64,000 nucleotides of DNA from Symsagittifera roscoffensis (GCF_963678635.1 NC_087065.1:50598452-50662451), one strand, 5' to 3'; counted from the first letter of the stretch, positions 35,111 to 47,569 are shown. Numbers and translations are program-made. The notes: generated by a model from the letters alone, not told the origin.

Positions 35111-37445
35111 GTGTTCGAAAAAACTTGAAATGAGCGCAGTAGCCTTGTACAGTAGAGGATTATTACGAAAAAACTGACTAAATTAGGTTTAGAAACAAAA
35201 AATAACTTGGCCAAAAACAATCGGAGTTGGACCCTTCGACTCCTTCCTTTTCCGATCTTTAAGTCTCCATCTTTATCCATCGAGCTACTCGAGGGTTACC
35301 TGAAAGCTCTTCTAACAACAGAGTTTGTTATGCTAACAGAATCCTAGCGCAGAGATTTTTATTGCTTTATCAATGAAAACTTAAAGTTTCAATTGTCAAA
35401 ACTTATTGTCGAAATTCAGAAAAATATGAAAAATGCGACCAAAAAGTTCTTCTACTGAGTCTTTTACCGCGCGATTTCTTTGTTAGTGATGCTGAACTAT
35501 GCAGTAACTCACTGCGCAGAAGCTTTATATTGTTCGGAAAAACTCGGATATCCAAAAATTTGGGGTTAACAGTTTGGTCAAAAATCGGCAAATTGGGGTA
35601 TTCCGGGTCTAAATGTTAGATAGGTAATATATAATACAGGTACTAACCTATTAGTGGTCGTTAATTGGTTTTACTACACCCTCCTTTACACCAAAATCCA
35701 GAATTCAGACCCTTGACTCAGAAGTTCGCAAGCGATGTAATGTACATTCGGACCGAGCTAATTGTGGCCTCTGTTAACTAATTTCATTGAAATAGTACCC
35801 AAACGATTCTATTAAGTTGCTAACGATACCCAAAAGTCGTTGTAGATCTGATTTTTGTTGACGCTTCCTGCGTCTTGAACAAGTCTATTAGCTTACCACT
35901 CTACCTTCCACTCACCGGAAAAATTGTCATTAACGTGCTTAAATACTCAAAGAACACTCAAAGGAGGGTACCCAACCAACAACCAGCACACTTGATCTTT
36001 CGATCAAAAATGATATTAATCAACCTAAAACAACAACAAATGGGAAAAATGAATCACATCTCGTCCGCAAAAAAAGCATTAACCGTCAATTTATGTTTTT
36101 TTTCTGTTTCTGGTCTTTTTTGGGTTTTGTTTTCTTTATTTTTGTACTTTTTTGTTTTCAATTAAAATTATTTTTAGCTTTTTCCTAACTACACATTAAT
36201 TTTGGGTTTTTACACTTTCTCTTTATTTGTTTTGGGCCCAGGTGCTGGGGATAAGCGGGCTCATGAATTCCCATCTGATATGACATTCGACAGGAAGGGC
36301 GCCAAAATGCATGGCAGCATCGAATTTTTATTGTGACATTCGAGTTGGAAGATTGGCAGTTTTTTTAGATTAACAGTGCTAGTCGTACAATTTGACGAAT
36401 CAGGAAAGATCAATTTGAAGTGAAGAAATAAATTTAAAAATTAGTTCTCTGAAATAAAGACACTTCACGACCTTAAATTTTTGCGAACACTGAAAACCGC
36501 GAAAATCAGAGCAGACCGATTTTCACTAAAAAACAGCAACATTGACTCTCGAAGATGAGACGAACGTGAAAACTATATTAAATTTACGATCGAGACTGGC
36601 CGAATTGGAACGATTGTAGCTCTACAATCGTTACCGAGCAATTCCGGAGAATCCGGAAGGGTCTCGGGAGGAAAACTGAAACTCCTTTTTAACAACTTTT
36701 AGCTTCCAGTTATGTACTGAATTGAATTGATAACATCTAATTTCGTTTTCAGATAATTAAGTTGAGGGAAAGGGTTGATCCATCTCCGATGGAGATGATG
36801 ATTTTTTTCTACTGAACAAAAACAATCGTAATATAATAAATGAGTAGTAGCCCTGTTTTAAGGAGTGACCTCGTGGTCGTGGGATACTGAGACCCAATCT
36901 TGAGCTCACTATTTTGCATGTAACTCAGTTAATCTGCGCGTTCTGGCCGATAGCCAAAGTCAGTAAGGATTTTGTTGACCCGATGTTACCAGGACCACAC
37001 AAAAAACTGGCTATGCAGAGACGGATAAAAGAATGTAGAGCTGTGTTTAGACGCTAGCCAGTCGTTTCATAACCTAGCTCTTTTTCCGTCGATATGTACT
37101 TCCGGTCGAATGTTACATATTTGTTTTTAGGGCGCTCCTGGGTCTTATTCTTCTTAACATCATGACCGGCAGAACCGTTAACGAGCACTCCGCGCCGAGC
37201 TCCAAAATTTCGTGATTTTTTAAAAAACCAAATGATACAAAACAAGACAAATGGGCGATAGAAATTGTTGTTCGGCCAACATACACTAGTGACTCGAAAG
37301 GTTTTAAATAACGTTTGCCAATAACCATCCGGGCCTCGCTGAAATCGAACTTAACATGTTTGATTTACAGGATTCATCAATTCGGACGGGTCCAAATAGC
37401 ATTGTTTTTGACAAATTTTTTCAACTGGCACGTTTTAGATCGGGT
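35111..37445. repeat. Repeat C, copy c (with internal deletion)
   Basis: Restarts at 'gcgcagtagccttgtacag' (35133), 3315 bp after copy b. It parallels copy b to 'cactccgcgccgagc' (37200), then jumps directly to 'ccaaaatttcgtgattttt', omitting the roughly 1 kb that copy b has between 33530 and 34505, including the LTR-like stretch. An extra segment at 35960-36170, with a 96-codon frame rich in Phe/Leu at its end, is not shared with copy b and shows no recognisable domain. Confidence 0.75.
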
Positions 37446-38112
37446 TTTTTGCATCGAAATAGAAGACAAAAGGCCTTCTGAGCTCGGATCAATAAATTTT
37501 AGGCAATAAAACAGGAATTGCGAAAAAAGTTGGGCTCAACCTAGAAGTTTGAAAATATTTTGACTTCGCAGAAAAGACGTTTTGGTTTAAAACTTTAGAA
37601 CTAATGGACAGATCCTGTTATCTTGGTACCGACAGAACAGAAACTAAGTAGGCTTACCCAAAAATCAATTGTTTTTTAAAAAAATCAAAGCATAAAAAAT
37701 TTTAAGTTTGTTTTTCAGCACCTTAGTGTTATGCACCTTAAAGCATAACAAAATTTTAAGGTTGTTTTCAGCAAAACTACCGGTCTGTGAAGGTAACCTT
37801 TTTACGTTTTGTAAACAAAAATCTTTTGAAAAGCTCTTATAGCCCTACCAAACGGTACTAACGGTTAAAAAAGACAGTTTAACGTGTTTCTCAAAAAAAT
37901 GGAAGGGCTAAGGAACCCATAAAACGATAGTTGAGTCAAAATTAGCTAGTTATAAGACCCTTCACAGTTAAGAAAAATTGTCAAATAAGCAGCTTAGCTT
38001 CAATCCGGGAGGCTCTAGGGCCGGAATATACCCTTTCTAGTTAGTGTATATAGCATAATAAGCCTTGAGACCGTATCAAGAAGGATCTTGGGTATGATTT
38101 TTTTAAACAACA

Positions 38113-38246
38113 CGGAAAGGCTATTTTTACAAATCCGGAGGGGTCTTATTATTGCCAATCTGGAAGGGTAATATTTTAGCCAACCCCGATGGGTCTTATT
38201 TTAACAACCCGGAGGGGTCCCAATTCGGAGGGGTCCTATTTTTGTC
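38113..38246. repeat. 'cggaggggtc' minisatellite
   Basis: Five to six units of about 24 bp on the pattern 'ccggaggggtc' plus T-rich spacer with 'gcca' or 'acaa'. An identical array is at 39474-39607 in the duplicated copy. Confidence 0.8.
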
Positions 38247-39473
38247 GACAAGTTGCTTAGTCTTTGAGAAATCAACAAGAAAGTGTTCACTAAATTGGCC
38301 TTTTTTCACTACCTATATAATTTATTAGATAATTTTTTTGCAATTCTTACTGACAGAGCTCGAAAAAACTTGAAATGAGCGCAGTAGCCTTGTACAGTAA
38401 AGGATTTTTAAAAAACCGGTTAGCAAAAAAAAAATGGACAAAATTTGGTTTAGAAACAAAAACTTGGCCAAAAACTATCGGAGTTGGACCCTTCGATTCC
38501 TTCCTTTTCCAATCTTTAAGTCTCTATCTTTATCCACCGAGCTACTCGAAGGTTACTTGAAAACTGTTCTAACAACGGCGCTTGTTATGCTAACAAGTTC
38601 TTAGGGCAGAGATTTTTATCGCTTTATCAATAAAAACTTAAAATTTCAATCCTGAAAACTTATTGTCGAAATTCAGAAAATATGAAAAATGTGATCGAAA
38701 AAATTCTATTACTGAGTCTTTCACCGCGCGGGTTCTTTTATTAGTGGTGTTGAACTATGTAAAAACTCACTGCGCAGAAGCTTTATATCGTTCGGATATC
38801 AGGTTTTTTTTGCAACGAACTAGAAGACTAAAGGCCTTCTGAGCTCGGATCAATAAATTTTAGGCAATAAAACAGGAATTGCGAAAAAAGTTGGGCTCAA
38901 CCTATAAGTTTGAAAATATTTTGACTTCGCAGAAAAGACGTTTTAGTTTAAAACTTTAGAACTAATGGACAGATCCTGTTATCTTGGTACCGACAGAACA
39001 GAAACTAAGTAGGCTTACCCAAAAATCAATTGTTTTTTAAAAAAATCAAAGCATAAAAAATTTTAAGTTTGTTTTTCAGCACCTTAGTGTTATGCACCTT
39101 AAAGCATAACAAAATTTTAAGGTTGTTTTCAGCAAAACTACCGGTCTGTGAAGGTAACCTTTTTACGTTTTGTAAACAAAAATCTTTTGAAAAGCTCTTA
39201 TAGCCCTACCAAACGGTACTAACGGTTAAAAAAGACAGTTTAACGTGTTTCTCAAAAAAATGGAAGGGCTAAGGAACCCATAAAACGATAGTTGAGTCAA
39301 AATTAGCTAGTTATAAGACCCTTCACAGTTAAGAAAAATTGTCAAATAAGCAGCTTAGCTTCAATCCGGGAGGCTCTAGGGCCGGAATATACCCTTTCTA
39401 GTTAGTGTATATAGCATAATAAGCCTTGAGACCGTATCAAGAAGGATCTTGGGTATGATTTTTTTAAACAACA

Positions 39474-39607
39474 CGGAAAGGCTATTTTTACAAATCCGGA
39501 GGGGTCTTATTATTGCCAATCTGGAAGGGTAATATTTTAGCCAACCCCGATGGGTCTTATTTTAACAACCCGGAGGGGTCCCAATTCGGAGGGGTCCTAT
39601 TTTTGTC
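39474..39607. repeat. 'cggaggggtc' minisatellite, duplicated copy
   Basis: Same array as 38113-38246, carried in the second copy of the 1361-bp duplication, unit for unit. Confidence 0.8.
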
Positions 39608-40167
39608 GACAAGTTGCTTAGTCTTTGAGAAATCAACAAGAAAGTGTTCACTAAATTGGCCTTTTTTCACTACCTATATAATTTATTAGATAATTTTTTT
39701 GCAATTCTTACTGACAGAGCTCGAAAAAACTTGAAATGAGCGCAGTAGCCTTGTACAGTAAAGGATTTTTAAAAAACCGGTTAGCAAAAAAAAAATGGAC
39801 AAAATTTGGTTTAGAAACAAAAACTTGGCCAAAAACTATCGGAGTTGGACCCTTCGATTCCTTCCTTTTCCAATCTTTAAGTCTCTATCTTTATCCACCG
39901 AGCTACTCGAAGGTTACTTGAAAACTGTTCTAACAACGGCGCTTGTTATGCTAACAAGTTCTTAGGGCAGAGATTTTTATCGCTTTATCAATAAAAACTT
40001 AAAATTTCAATCCTGAAAACTTATTGTCGAAATTCAGAAAATATGAAAAATGTGATCGAAAAAATTCTATTACTGAGTCTTTCACCGCGCGGGTTCTTTT
40101 ATTAGTGGTGTTGAACTATGTAAAAACTCACTGCGCAGAAGCTTTATATCGTTCGGATATCAGGTTT

Positions 40168-41878
40168 TTTTTGCAACGAACTAGAAGACTAAAGGCCTTC
40201 TGAGCTCGGATCAATACATTTTAGGTCAATAAGACAGGAATTGCTAAAAAAAAAATTAGGCAGAACCTTCAAGTTTGAAAACATTTTGACTTCGCAGAAA
40301 AAATGTTTTGGTTAATAACTTTAGAACTACTCAAATCCAATTAATCTTGGTACCGATTGAACAGAAATTAAACAGGCTTACCCATGAACTAATTGTTTCG
40401 AGAAAAAAAGTGAGCATAACAAATTTTAAGGTTAATTTTAGCAAAACTACCAATCTGTGAAGGTAGACACTTCACGTTTTGTAAAAAAATTTTTAGAAAG
40501 CCCCTATACCCCTACCAAACGGTAGTAACGGTTAAAAAAGGCAATTTTACGTTTTTCTCGAAGAAAACGGAGAGCTAATAAACCCAGAAAACGATAGTCG
40601 AGTCAAAGCTAGGCTAGTTATAAGACCCTTCACAGTTAAGGAAAAATGTCAAACAAGCAGCTTAGCTTCAATCCGGAAGGTTCTAGGGCCGGTATTTACC
40701 CTTCCTGATTAGTATATATAGCATAATAAGTACTGAGACCGTATCAGAAGGGTCTTGGGTGTGATATTCCTTCCCTTCGATTCCTTCCTTTTCCAATCTT
40801 TAAGTCTCTATCTTTATCCACCGAGCTACTCGAGGGTTACTTGAAAACTGTTCTAACAACGGCGCTTGTTATGCTAACAAGTTCTTAGGGCAGAAATTTT
40901 TATCGCTTTATCAATAAAAACTTAAAATTTCAATCCTGAAAACTTATTGTCGAAATTCAGAAAAAATGAAAAATGTGATCGAAAAAATTCTATTACTGAG
41001 TCTTTCACCGCGCGGGTTCTTTTATTAGTGGTGTTGAACTATGTAAAACCTCACTGCGCAGAAGCTTTATATCGTTCGGAAGAACTCGGATATCCAAAAG
41101 TTTGGGGTTAACTGTTTGTTCAAAAATCGGTAGCTTTCGACAAATTGTTGCGTTTCGGGTCTAAATGGTAGATAGGTAATTTATAATACAGGTTTAGCCT
41201 GATAGTGGCCGTTAATCGATATTGCTACACCCTCCTTCACACCAAAAACCCGAATTAGGACCCTTGACTCAGAAGTTCGCAAGCGATGTAATGTACATTC
41301 GGACCGAGCTAATTGTGACCTCTGTCAACTAATTTCATTGAAATAGTACCCGAACGATTCTAAAAAGTTGCTAACAATACCCAAAAGTCGTTGTAGCCGA
41401 TTGCCAAAAGAGTAATGATTTTGTCGACCCGATGTTAAAAGAATCACAAAAAAAACTGGCTTTGGCAGAGACGGGTAAAAGCATGTAGAGCTGTGTTTAG
41501 ACGCTAGCCAGTCGTTTCATAACCTAGTTTTTTTTTCCGTCGATATGTACTTCCGGGCGAATGTTACATATTTGTTGTTATGGCGCTCCTGGGTGTTTTT
41601 CGTTTTAACATCATGACCGGCAGAACCGTTAACGAGCACCACTCCGCGCCGAGCGGATGCTCTAAATAAGGCCCTTAGCACAGGGGTGGAAGGATAGTTC
41701 GGAACAAGGAAGCCTTCCCAATTCCCGGGTTTAGTTTTTTAACCTATTTAAGACCGAAAATTCACGTATCGTGAAGGGTGGGGGGATTGGCAGTCCCGTC
41801 GTTCCCTGAGCGGTATATGACCAAAGGCACTTAAAGACATACAAGAAACCAAACAAAAAATTAATATAGTACCCAAGA
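40168..41878. repeat. Repeat C, copies e/f (joined partial units)
   Basis: 40168-40760 matches 42503-43095 ('ggccttctgagctcgg' through 'gggtcttgggtgtgata'). At about 40764 it switches to 'cttcgattccttccttttcc' and follows the copy-b order to 'cgcgccgagc' (41646) and 'attcacgtatcgtgaaggg' (41760). It has lost the part between 41390 ('gtcgttgtag') and the 'gccgattgcc' segment. 41879 is the left boundary of the 8.8-kb duplication. Confidence 0.75.
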
Positions 41879-43400
41879 CAAAGCCAAAAACATAAAAAAC
41901 AACCAAAAAAAACAAAAACAGAAAAAATATAAAATCAGTAGAAATCATCCCCCCAGCCGAGATGTGATCCGACCCTCCCGTTTGTTGTTGTCAGATTTAT
42001 TGTTGTTACAGGCATTTATATCAAGCAAGATTGTTACGATCAAAATTGTATTAATATTAATACTATTTATACTGCCTGTAATAAAACTCATTTATCGTTT
42101 TTCAGTGAAAAACACAGCAAACAGACCGGGTTTAGGGTCAAATTAGTGATATTTTAATCCTCCCACATATCGCGATTTTTGAGATATCGATATTTTTTGA
42201 AAGGTAAAAAAGCGCAAAATTAGTGAGTTACACTGTTCGGACGCGGTTGGAACTAATTGGGTGCCGAAATCCGAAATTTTGTGGTTTTTCAAAAAACAAA
42301 AAGATACAAAATAAGAATTTTTTTGAGATAGAGCGATAAAAAATTGTTGTTCAGAAAACATACACTAGTGAAATGACGGGCCACGGTGAAATTGAACTTA
42401 ACGTATTTGATTTAGAGGATTTATCAATTCGGAGGGGTCCAAATAGCATTTTTTTGACAAATGTTTTCAACTGGAACGTTTTATATGGGGTTTTTTTTTG
42501 CAACCAACTAGAAGACTAAAGGCCTTCTGAGCTCGGATCAATACATTTTAGGTCAATAAGACAGGAATTGCTAAAAAAAATTAGGCAGAACCTTCAAGTT
42601 TGAAAACATTTTGACTTCGCAGAAAAGATGTTTTGGTTAATAACTTTAGAACTACTCAAATCCAATTAATCATGGTACCGATTGAACAGAAATTAAACAG
42701 GCTTACCCATGAACTAATTGTTTCGAGAAAAAAAGTGAGCATAACAAATTTTAAGGTTAATTTTAGCAAAACTACCAATCTGTGAAGGTAGACACTTCAC
42801 GTTTTGTAGAAAAAAAATTTTAGAAAGCCCCTATACCCCTACCAAACGGTAGTAACGGTTAAAAAAGGCAATTTTACGTTTTTCTCGATGAAAACGGAGA
42901 GCTAAGAAACCCAGAAAACGATATTCGAGTCAAAGCTAGGCTAGTTATAAGACCCTTCACAGTTAAGGAAAATTGTCAAACAAGCAGCTTAGCTTCAATC
43001 CGGAAGGTTCTAGGGCCGGAATTTACCCTTCCTGATTAGTATATATAGCATAATAAGTACTGAGACCGTATCAGAAGGGTCTTGGGTGTGATATTTGAAC
43101 AACACGGAAAGGCTATTTTTACAAACCCTGAGGGGTCCCAAATCGGAGGGTCCTGTTTTTGCCAACCCGGTAGGGTCCTTTTTTCGCCAATCCCAAAAGG
43201 TACCAATTTTGTCATTTCGGAAGGGTCCTATTTTTGCCAATTCGAAAGGGTCCTAATTTTGCCAATCTGGAAGAGTAATAATTTTGGCAATCCGAAGGGG
43301 TCCCATTTTTGTCAATCGGGAGGGATTTTCATTTCGCCAATCCGGAGAGGTCCCAGAAATATCATTTTTTCTTATAAAACGAACGTGGTTGTAGGAATCC
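41879..43400. repeat. Repeat C, copy upstream of G1
   Basis: Continues the repeat C order from 'gatgtgatccgaccctccc' (41960) but lacks about 430 bp that copy a has after 24190, so the LTR-like 3' part and 'ggctcgacagtga' are gone. It then follows 'cgtttttcagtgaaaaaca', 'ggccttctgagctcgg' and the minisatellite. Duplicated at 50716-52237. Confidence 0.75.
43102..43355. repeat. 'cggaggggtcc' minisatellite upstream of G1
   Basis: About ten imperfect 24-bp units on the pattern 'ccaatycggaggggtcctattttt'-type text (core 'ggggtcc'). Because 24 is a multiple of three, it creates a 110-codon open frame at 43082-43414 with a repeating eight-residue rhythm. No start context or domain supports it as a gene. 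Confidence 0.85.
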
Positions 43401-43859
43401 TAAAACGTACCTAGTCGAAAGTGAGATACATAGTGGTCTTAGGATATTAGGAATCAGGCTAGACACCAATGACTGCACTGGTAACTTGCCTTAAATTAAA
43501 ATTTGAAAAGATCATAGTAAAACAAAACAGGTCTAAGCCCGGAGATTCTTGACTCTAAGTCTAATTGAAAACAGAGTTCGACACTGATTGGTGTGGATGA
43601 AAATCTTAACAATTTTGTTTAGAAAAAGTGGTTGCCTTGAAGATTTCAGTAGGTCTAGCTCGGGAAATTCGAAGTCAGATAGGTAACACAGGAATTGGTG
43701 GATGAAATAGTCACACACTTGAGAAAAAATACTGCCTTTAAGTTTTGTCTGTTTAGTGTTGCACTAAACAGGGAAAGCTCTTTCTTTAGAAACATGTTCG
43801 ACTATCGAATTAGGACAGACCAAGTGAAATACACATACATTTTTTGGAAATAAATATAA

Positions 43860-43860
<1 letters not shown>

Positions 43861-43926
<66 letters not shown>

Positions 43927-43940
43927 TATTTTTTTATATA

Positions 43941-43987
<47 letters not shown>

Positions 43988-44003
43988 TTATATATATATA
44001 TTT
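43861..44003. repeat. (TA)n microsatellite upstream of G1 gag
   Basis: About 140 bp of TA repeats with short interruptions ('gtttattttttt', 'tgtata', 'tttata'), some 300 bp ahead of the gag start. The second duplication copy is 27 bp shorter, so this tract has changed length since the duplication or was mis-sized in assembly. Confidence 0.95.
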
Positions 44004-44306
44004 TAGCTTTCTCCGTTTTTGGTTTTAAATCCTCAATAATTTTTCTTGATTGGGTAGTGAGTACACTATCTTTTAGCGATATTGATATCATCAATCTGTG
44101 CTAGTTTTACATCCATTAACCAATAATCAATTGTTGTGCATAAATTGTATACACGCTGTACTGTTATAACCTATAAAATTTCGTGGTTACTATTTGAGTG
44201 AAACTTTTGGATTTTAATGTTCTGTGTTATTGTCATCAGTTGTCAAACAAAAAAAACGGTAATCAAAGAATTGAGTGTGTAATTAGCGTGAAGTGAACAA
44301 TCGAAA

Positions 44307-45463
44307 ATGAGTCTAGACAAGTCGAAGATACCTAAACTAAAGGATAGCTCTCGAAAATTTATACCAAAGAAACAAATAAAACCGATGAACAACCCTTTTG
44401 TAGTAAGGATTGCATGGGCTCGGACCAACAAAGGGAAGAAAGTTTCAGGCTGAATGGTTGTAGAGATCTATCCGAGGCCCGCCCTGGATGATAATCGGGC
44501 GGAACGTGGAACGGAAGGGAAGGGCAACAGAAGGTTGGCAAAAGAATCTACTCCAGTAGAACAAGGCCACGAATTTGCCACTCCCACCGGGACTCTAGAT
44601 CGAGAGGAGATATCGGAACTGTCCGACACCTCGACTGAAAATCTAGCAACAACAAGACCACCCACTGACAATATCATGATGCCTGGGGTGACAGAGAAAA
44701 CGGCAACGTCCTCCTCGTTTTCAGAACGAGTGAAGAACACTTTGGGAAACTTCTTCCCATTTACTAGAGTGATGAATCAGAAACCCAGGAAGAGGAGGAG
44801 GACAATGACGAGGTAGGTGACTTCGAGACTCAAGTAAGCCTCAACAGTTCGACCCATGAGAATGGAGCATCCACCAACAGGAAGACTGGTTCTTCCGATC
44901 AGTTTGGCGTGGTCAGGACAATCAACAAGACTATAGATGGAAGACAGCAGGCAAAAGAGCTTATGACCGTGACAAATTCGGAGGTGCAACCCGGAAAGAA
45001 CAGGAACACAGGGTCAAATAACTCGGATAATAAAGAAACATCGAGACAGAGATGTAAAATTCGAGTCTCGACGAGCACTGAACTACCTGGAACCGATAGG
45101 GTGACGCCACCACTAGTCACGCCATTATTGGACAACGGGGCATCAATCGAAGAGGCCTTGTCCAGTATAGAAGACTGCATAGGTGAGCAGAATGAACAGA
45201 TGTCCCTAAGAATTAGTGAACTGGACAAAGCAATTCACGTCGAGAGAGAAAACTTGCGGGAAGAGATCAACTGCAATAGACAAGAAGTCAGCAGAAGCAA
45301 AAAACGCTTGGAGGAAAGGACGAATGAATACTTGGCCGACAATTTGTTGCGAATGACGAGGGAAGCTGAGCAAAGAGAGACACCACTGAGATATTATATG
45401 GAGAAACTACGAGTCAGCAAGAGCAGACAATTGGGACTCTCGACACGAGAAAAGACGCGATGA
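44307..45463 (+). pseudogene. G1 gag N-terminal region
   Basis: ATG at 44307 opens 48 codons of a strongly basic segment (MSLDKSKIPKLKDSSRKF...) to a TGA at 44451, directly followed in the same frame by an ATG at 44454 and 120 more codons. Near 44770 the coding sense passes to another frame (acidic EEEEDNDE text), continuing open from 44909 to 45463. That part contains a long predicted helix or coiled coil (about 45170-45400: SLRISELDKAIHVERENL). The region is hydrophilic and may be a matrix-type Gag domain; no homologous domain was recognised. It is absent from G0. Confidence 0.5.
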
Positions 45464-46631
45464 TGGAGAGGCGCACTCAGGCTATCATGGATAGGTTGGA
45501 TGGGCTCCTAGGAACCAGGAGCGGATCGAGGATTGTGGAAACAAACTCAGGAAAAACCAGCAGGGAGCCGAGAGTGAACTTCAATGAACAAACCAAAAGA
45601 AGAAGGACATATGGATCCACGAGAGGAAGGGGCAGTTCATCCAGCCATGCGACAGGGGACAATAGGCCGCGGGGCCCAAACATCAGAGGAGGTTCTACTG
45701 GCAACAATCCGACCTCAGACGAACGACCGACGCGAGACGCAAATGAGACTGGAAGATGTGATTCGACAAGCTGGAGCCATGCCAATCACAAAAGAAGTCA
45801 ACCCAGCGACTCGAACAGGAGGGAAATTCCGCAGCCTCCATCAGAGGGCAACAATGATCAAGCGGGGCATTCACGTGATGCAACGGCAATGGCTACAGCG
45901 TATGAACATCTGAACAGGTCCTTGGAGACTTTCCTAACGAGGTTATCTAGGAGCAGTGAACGCAAAGAGAAGTCCCGAAGGGTATTCAAGAAACCAAGAT
46001 GCTATAAAAATGAATCTGACGGCTGTATAGATACCTGGATAGAGATCATGAAGCTGCATCTTGAGGAAGAAAACTTGACAGAAAGACCAGAAAGACAAGA
46101 AAGCAGTGCGCTCACCAGCAACCTGGATCGGACAGCCCTAATTGCGCAATGGTCAAAAAACAATACCATCTTTGAAATCGTGTTGAATCGTTTTGGCTCA
46201 GGGGTACAAGGTCACCAAGTATTTATCCGCTTCGAAAAACGGAGGCAACGTGAAGACGAAACGAAGACAAGTTCTTAGCTGATTTAGAAATGCTGAGAAG
46301 GCGTAGTCAACCAGATGAATCAAACAGCAGGAAGAACCTAGCAGTAGCATCAAAATTCATAAATGGTGTGAAGAACGATGAACTTAGAACAATGTTAGCA
46401 ACGCATTATACACCTCTCTCAAACAATGCGCCGACACCGGAAGATTTGCGGCTGAACTCCAAGAAGTATCTGTTTTTAAACCTACTATTGGATCAGGTTA
46501 TTACAAAAACATTTATGGCTATTTCAATAATGGACCTGTTAACCAGGGTAACAACTGGTACAAACCTAGGGACGACATGGACAATAGACGCTCTTGTGCA
46601 AACTGCAGTTCGACGGATCATCACGTATTAG
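45460..46631 (+). pseudogene. G1 gag capsid region
   Basis: The open frame 45460-46278 (272 codons) overlaps the previous one by ATGA. The first half is Arg/Gly/Ser/Asn-rich and disordered. From about 45970 it enters a capsid-type segment (RRVFKKPRCY, CIDTWIEIMKLHLEEENLTE, FEIVLNRFGSGVQGHQ). A one-base shift near 46262 moves the frame to 46290-46631 (LRRRSQPDESNSRKNL, ASKFINGVKNDELRTMLATH), equivalent to G0 29724-30005. The last part of that frame reads out of register into the zinc-knuckle region. Confidence 0.65.
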
Positions 46632-46807
46632 CATGCCCAACCTACAAACAAGGTATGAAGGCGATAGGCTTGGGTCTCGAAGATGAGGATGCGGCAGAGG
46701 TCGATCATGAAGATTTCATGAGAGGAGTGATTGCAAAATTCGGCCCCACGTGTTTTTTTTGTAGCTACAGGGAGGGTCAATTTAAATCAGATTGTCCACA
46801 GTTTTGA
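46577..46807 (+). pseudogene. G1 nucleocapsid zinc knuckles
   Basis: The first knuckle is intact: CANCSSTDHHVLAC (C-x2-C-x4-H-x4-C), for RNA packaging. After an acidic spacer (LEDEDAAEVDHEDFM) the second reads CFFCSYREGQFKSDC, with one extra residue and Gln for His, so it is probably non-functional. The frame ends at TGA 46805-46807, where G0 has a Trp codon, after which the same frame continues at 46814. Confidence 0.75.
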
Positions 46808-46813
46808 GATTCT

Positions 46814-47488
46814 GTGGCAGAAATCAAGCATTCAAGGCATGAAGAAGCTTTATCGGCTGTGAAAGCTAGCAAGGCACGCCTGATGAGTGAGACGGAAGCC
46901 CGCAGGAAAGAGAAACCGCATGAGCTGGCTACGAAGAAAATGCAGGCGGTGTTAGAAGAAACGTGTGAACGGGAGCCTGGAACCACAGCAGACGTTTTTA
47001 AGATCGACTATAAGGCAGCAGCGAGAGATGCCTTAAACAGAGTCCAAAAGGAATTGGTGACAAGGGAGATAGAACAGAAGCTAGAATTAGAAAATGAGAA
47101 AAATCAAGAAAAGCTAAACGCCTCTGAAGCATCGGAGATGGAAGAAACAAAAGCACTGAGCAGTTTGACCATGAAACTGAATGTAATCTCCGGGCAGACA
47201 TTCGGTATGGTGCCACAAAGGAGCAAAATACAGTCATTAATCTCAGTGGCGGGACATCAGGTGATCAGGAACCTAAGTGAGCCTTCAGAGTTCACTTTAA
47301 GGCATTTGGACACATATGCGGACTATCTGAGACAGGTAGAGCCATGCACTGAATCGAGGGCTGCGCGAGCGTTGTTAACAACGAGTGGCACTCTTATAAA
47401 GAAACTTCACGGGCGCTATGTGGAAGTCTATGGACCATATCAAGTCATGTTGAGCGTGGACGGGATCAGTATCTATACTAAGACCTAG
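46814..47488 (+). pseudogene. G1 Gag-Pro linker (224 codons)
   Basis: Same frame as the knuckles. It has a Glu/Lys-rich helical stretch (VQKELVTREIEQKLELENEK), then a more conserved block (GHQVIRNLSEPSEFTLRHLD, and HGRYVEVYGPYQVMLSVDGI). It ends at TAG 47486-47488 and then continues in frame to the protease. No enzyme motif; presumed spacer and protease prodomain. Confidence 0.55.
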
Positions 47489-47569
47489 GTCACAACAGAC
47501 AGTGACCAAACAAGACAGATCGTTTTTGGTCAGGAAGATCTTAAAGTCCGTAAAATCGGTCATGACGCC

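Larger units (their letters stand above)
37446..40167. repeat. Near-identical 1361-bp tandem duplication in repeat C
   Basis: 37446-38806 and 38807-40167 are nearly identical (a handful of substitutions, such as 'ttttggttt' versus 'ttttagttt' near 37580/38941). Each includes the minisatellite and a chance 61-codon frame (38375-38560 and 39736-39921) that is identical in both. A third, diverged start lies at 40168, and related segments recur at about 42503 and 51340. Confidence 0.9.

Noticed and set aside
38375-38560. 61-codon frame, identical at 39736-39921
   Set aside because: Identity is due to the 1361-bp DNA duplication; the frame is broken in the diverged copies of repeat C at 31818 and 35133.
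43082-43414. 110-codon open frame upstream of G1 (and its copy at 51919-52251)
   Set aside because: It is produced by a 24-bp minisatellite whose length is a multiple of three; no start context, domain or independent conservation.
43844-44104. 86-codon frame of alternating Tyr and Ile
   Set aside because: Pure translation of the TA microsatellite.
44468-44740. Antisense frames of 60-110 codons opposite G1/G2 gag
   Set aside because: Mirror frames of the coding strand; they carry no motif and the sense strand has clear retroelement domains.
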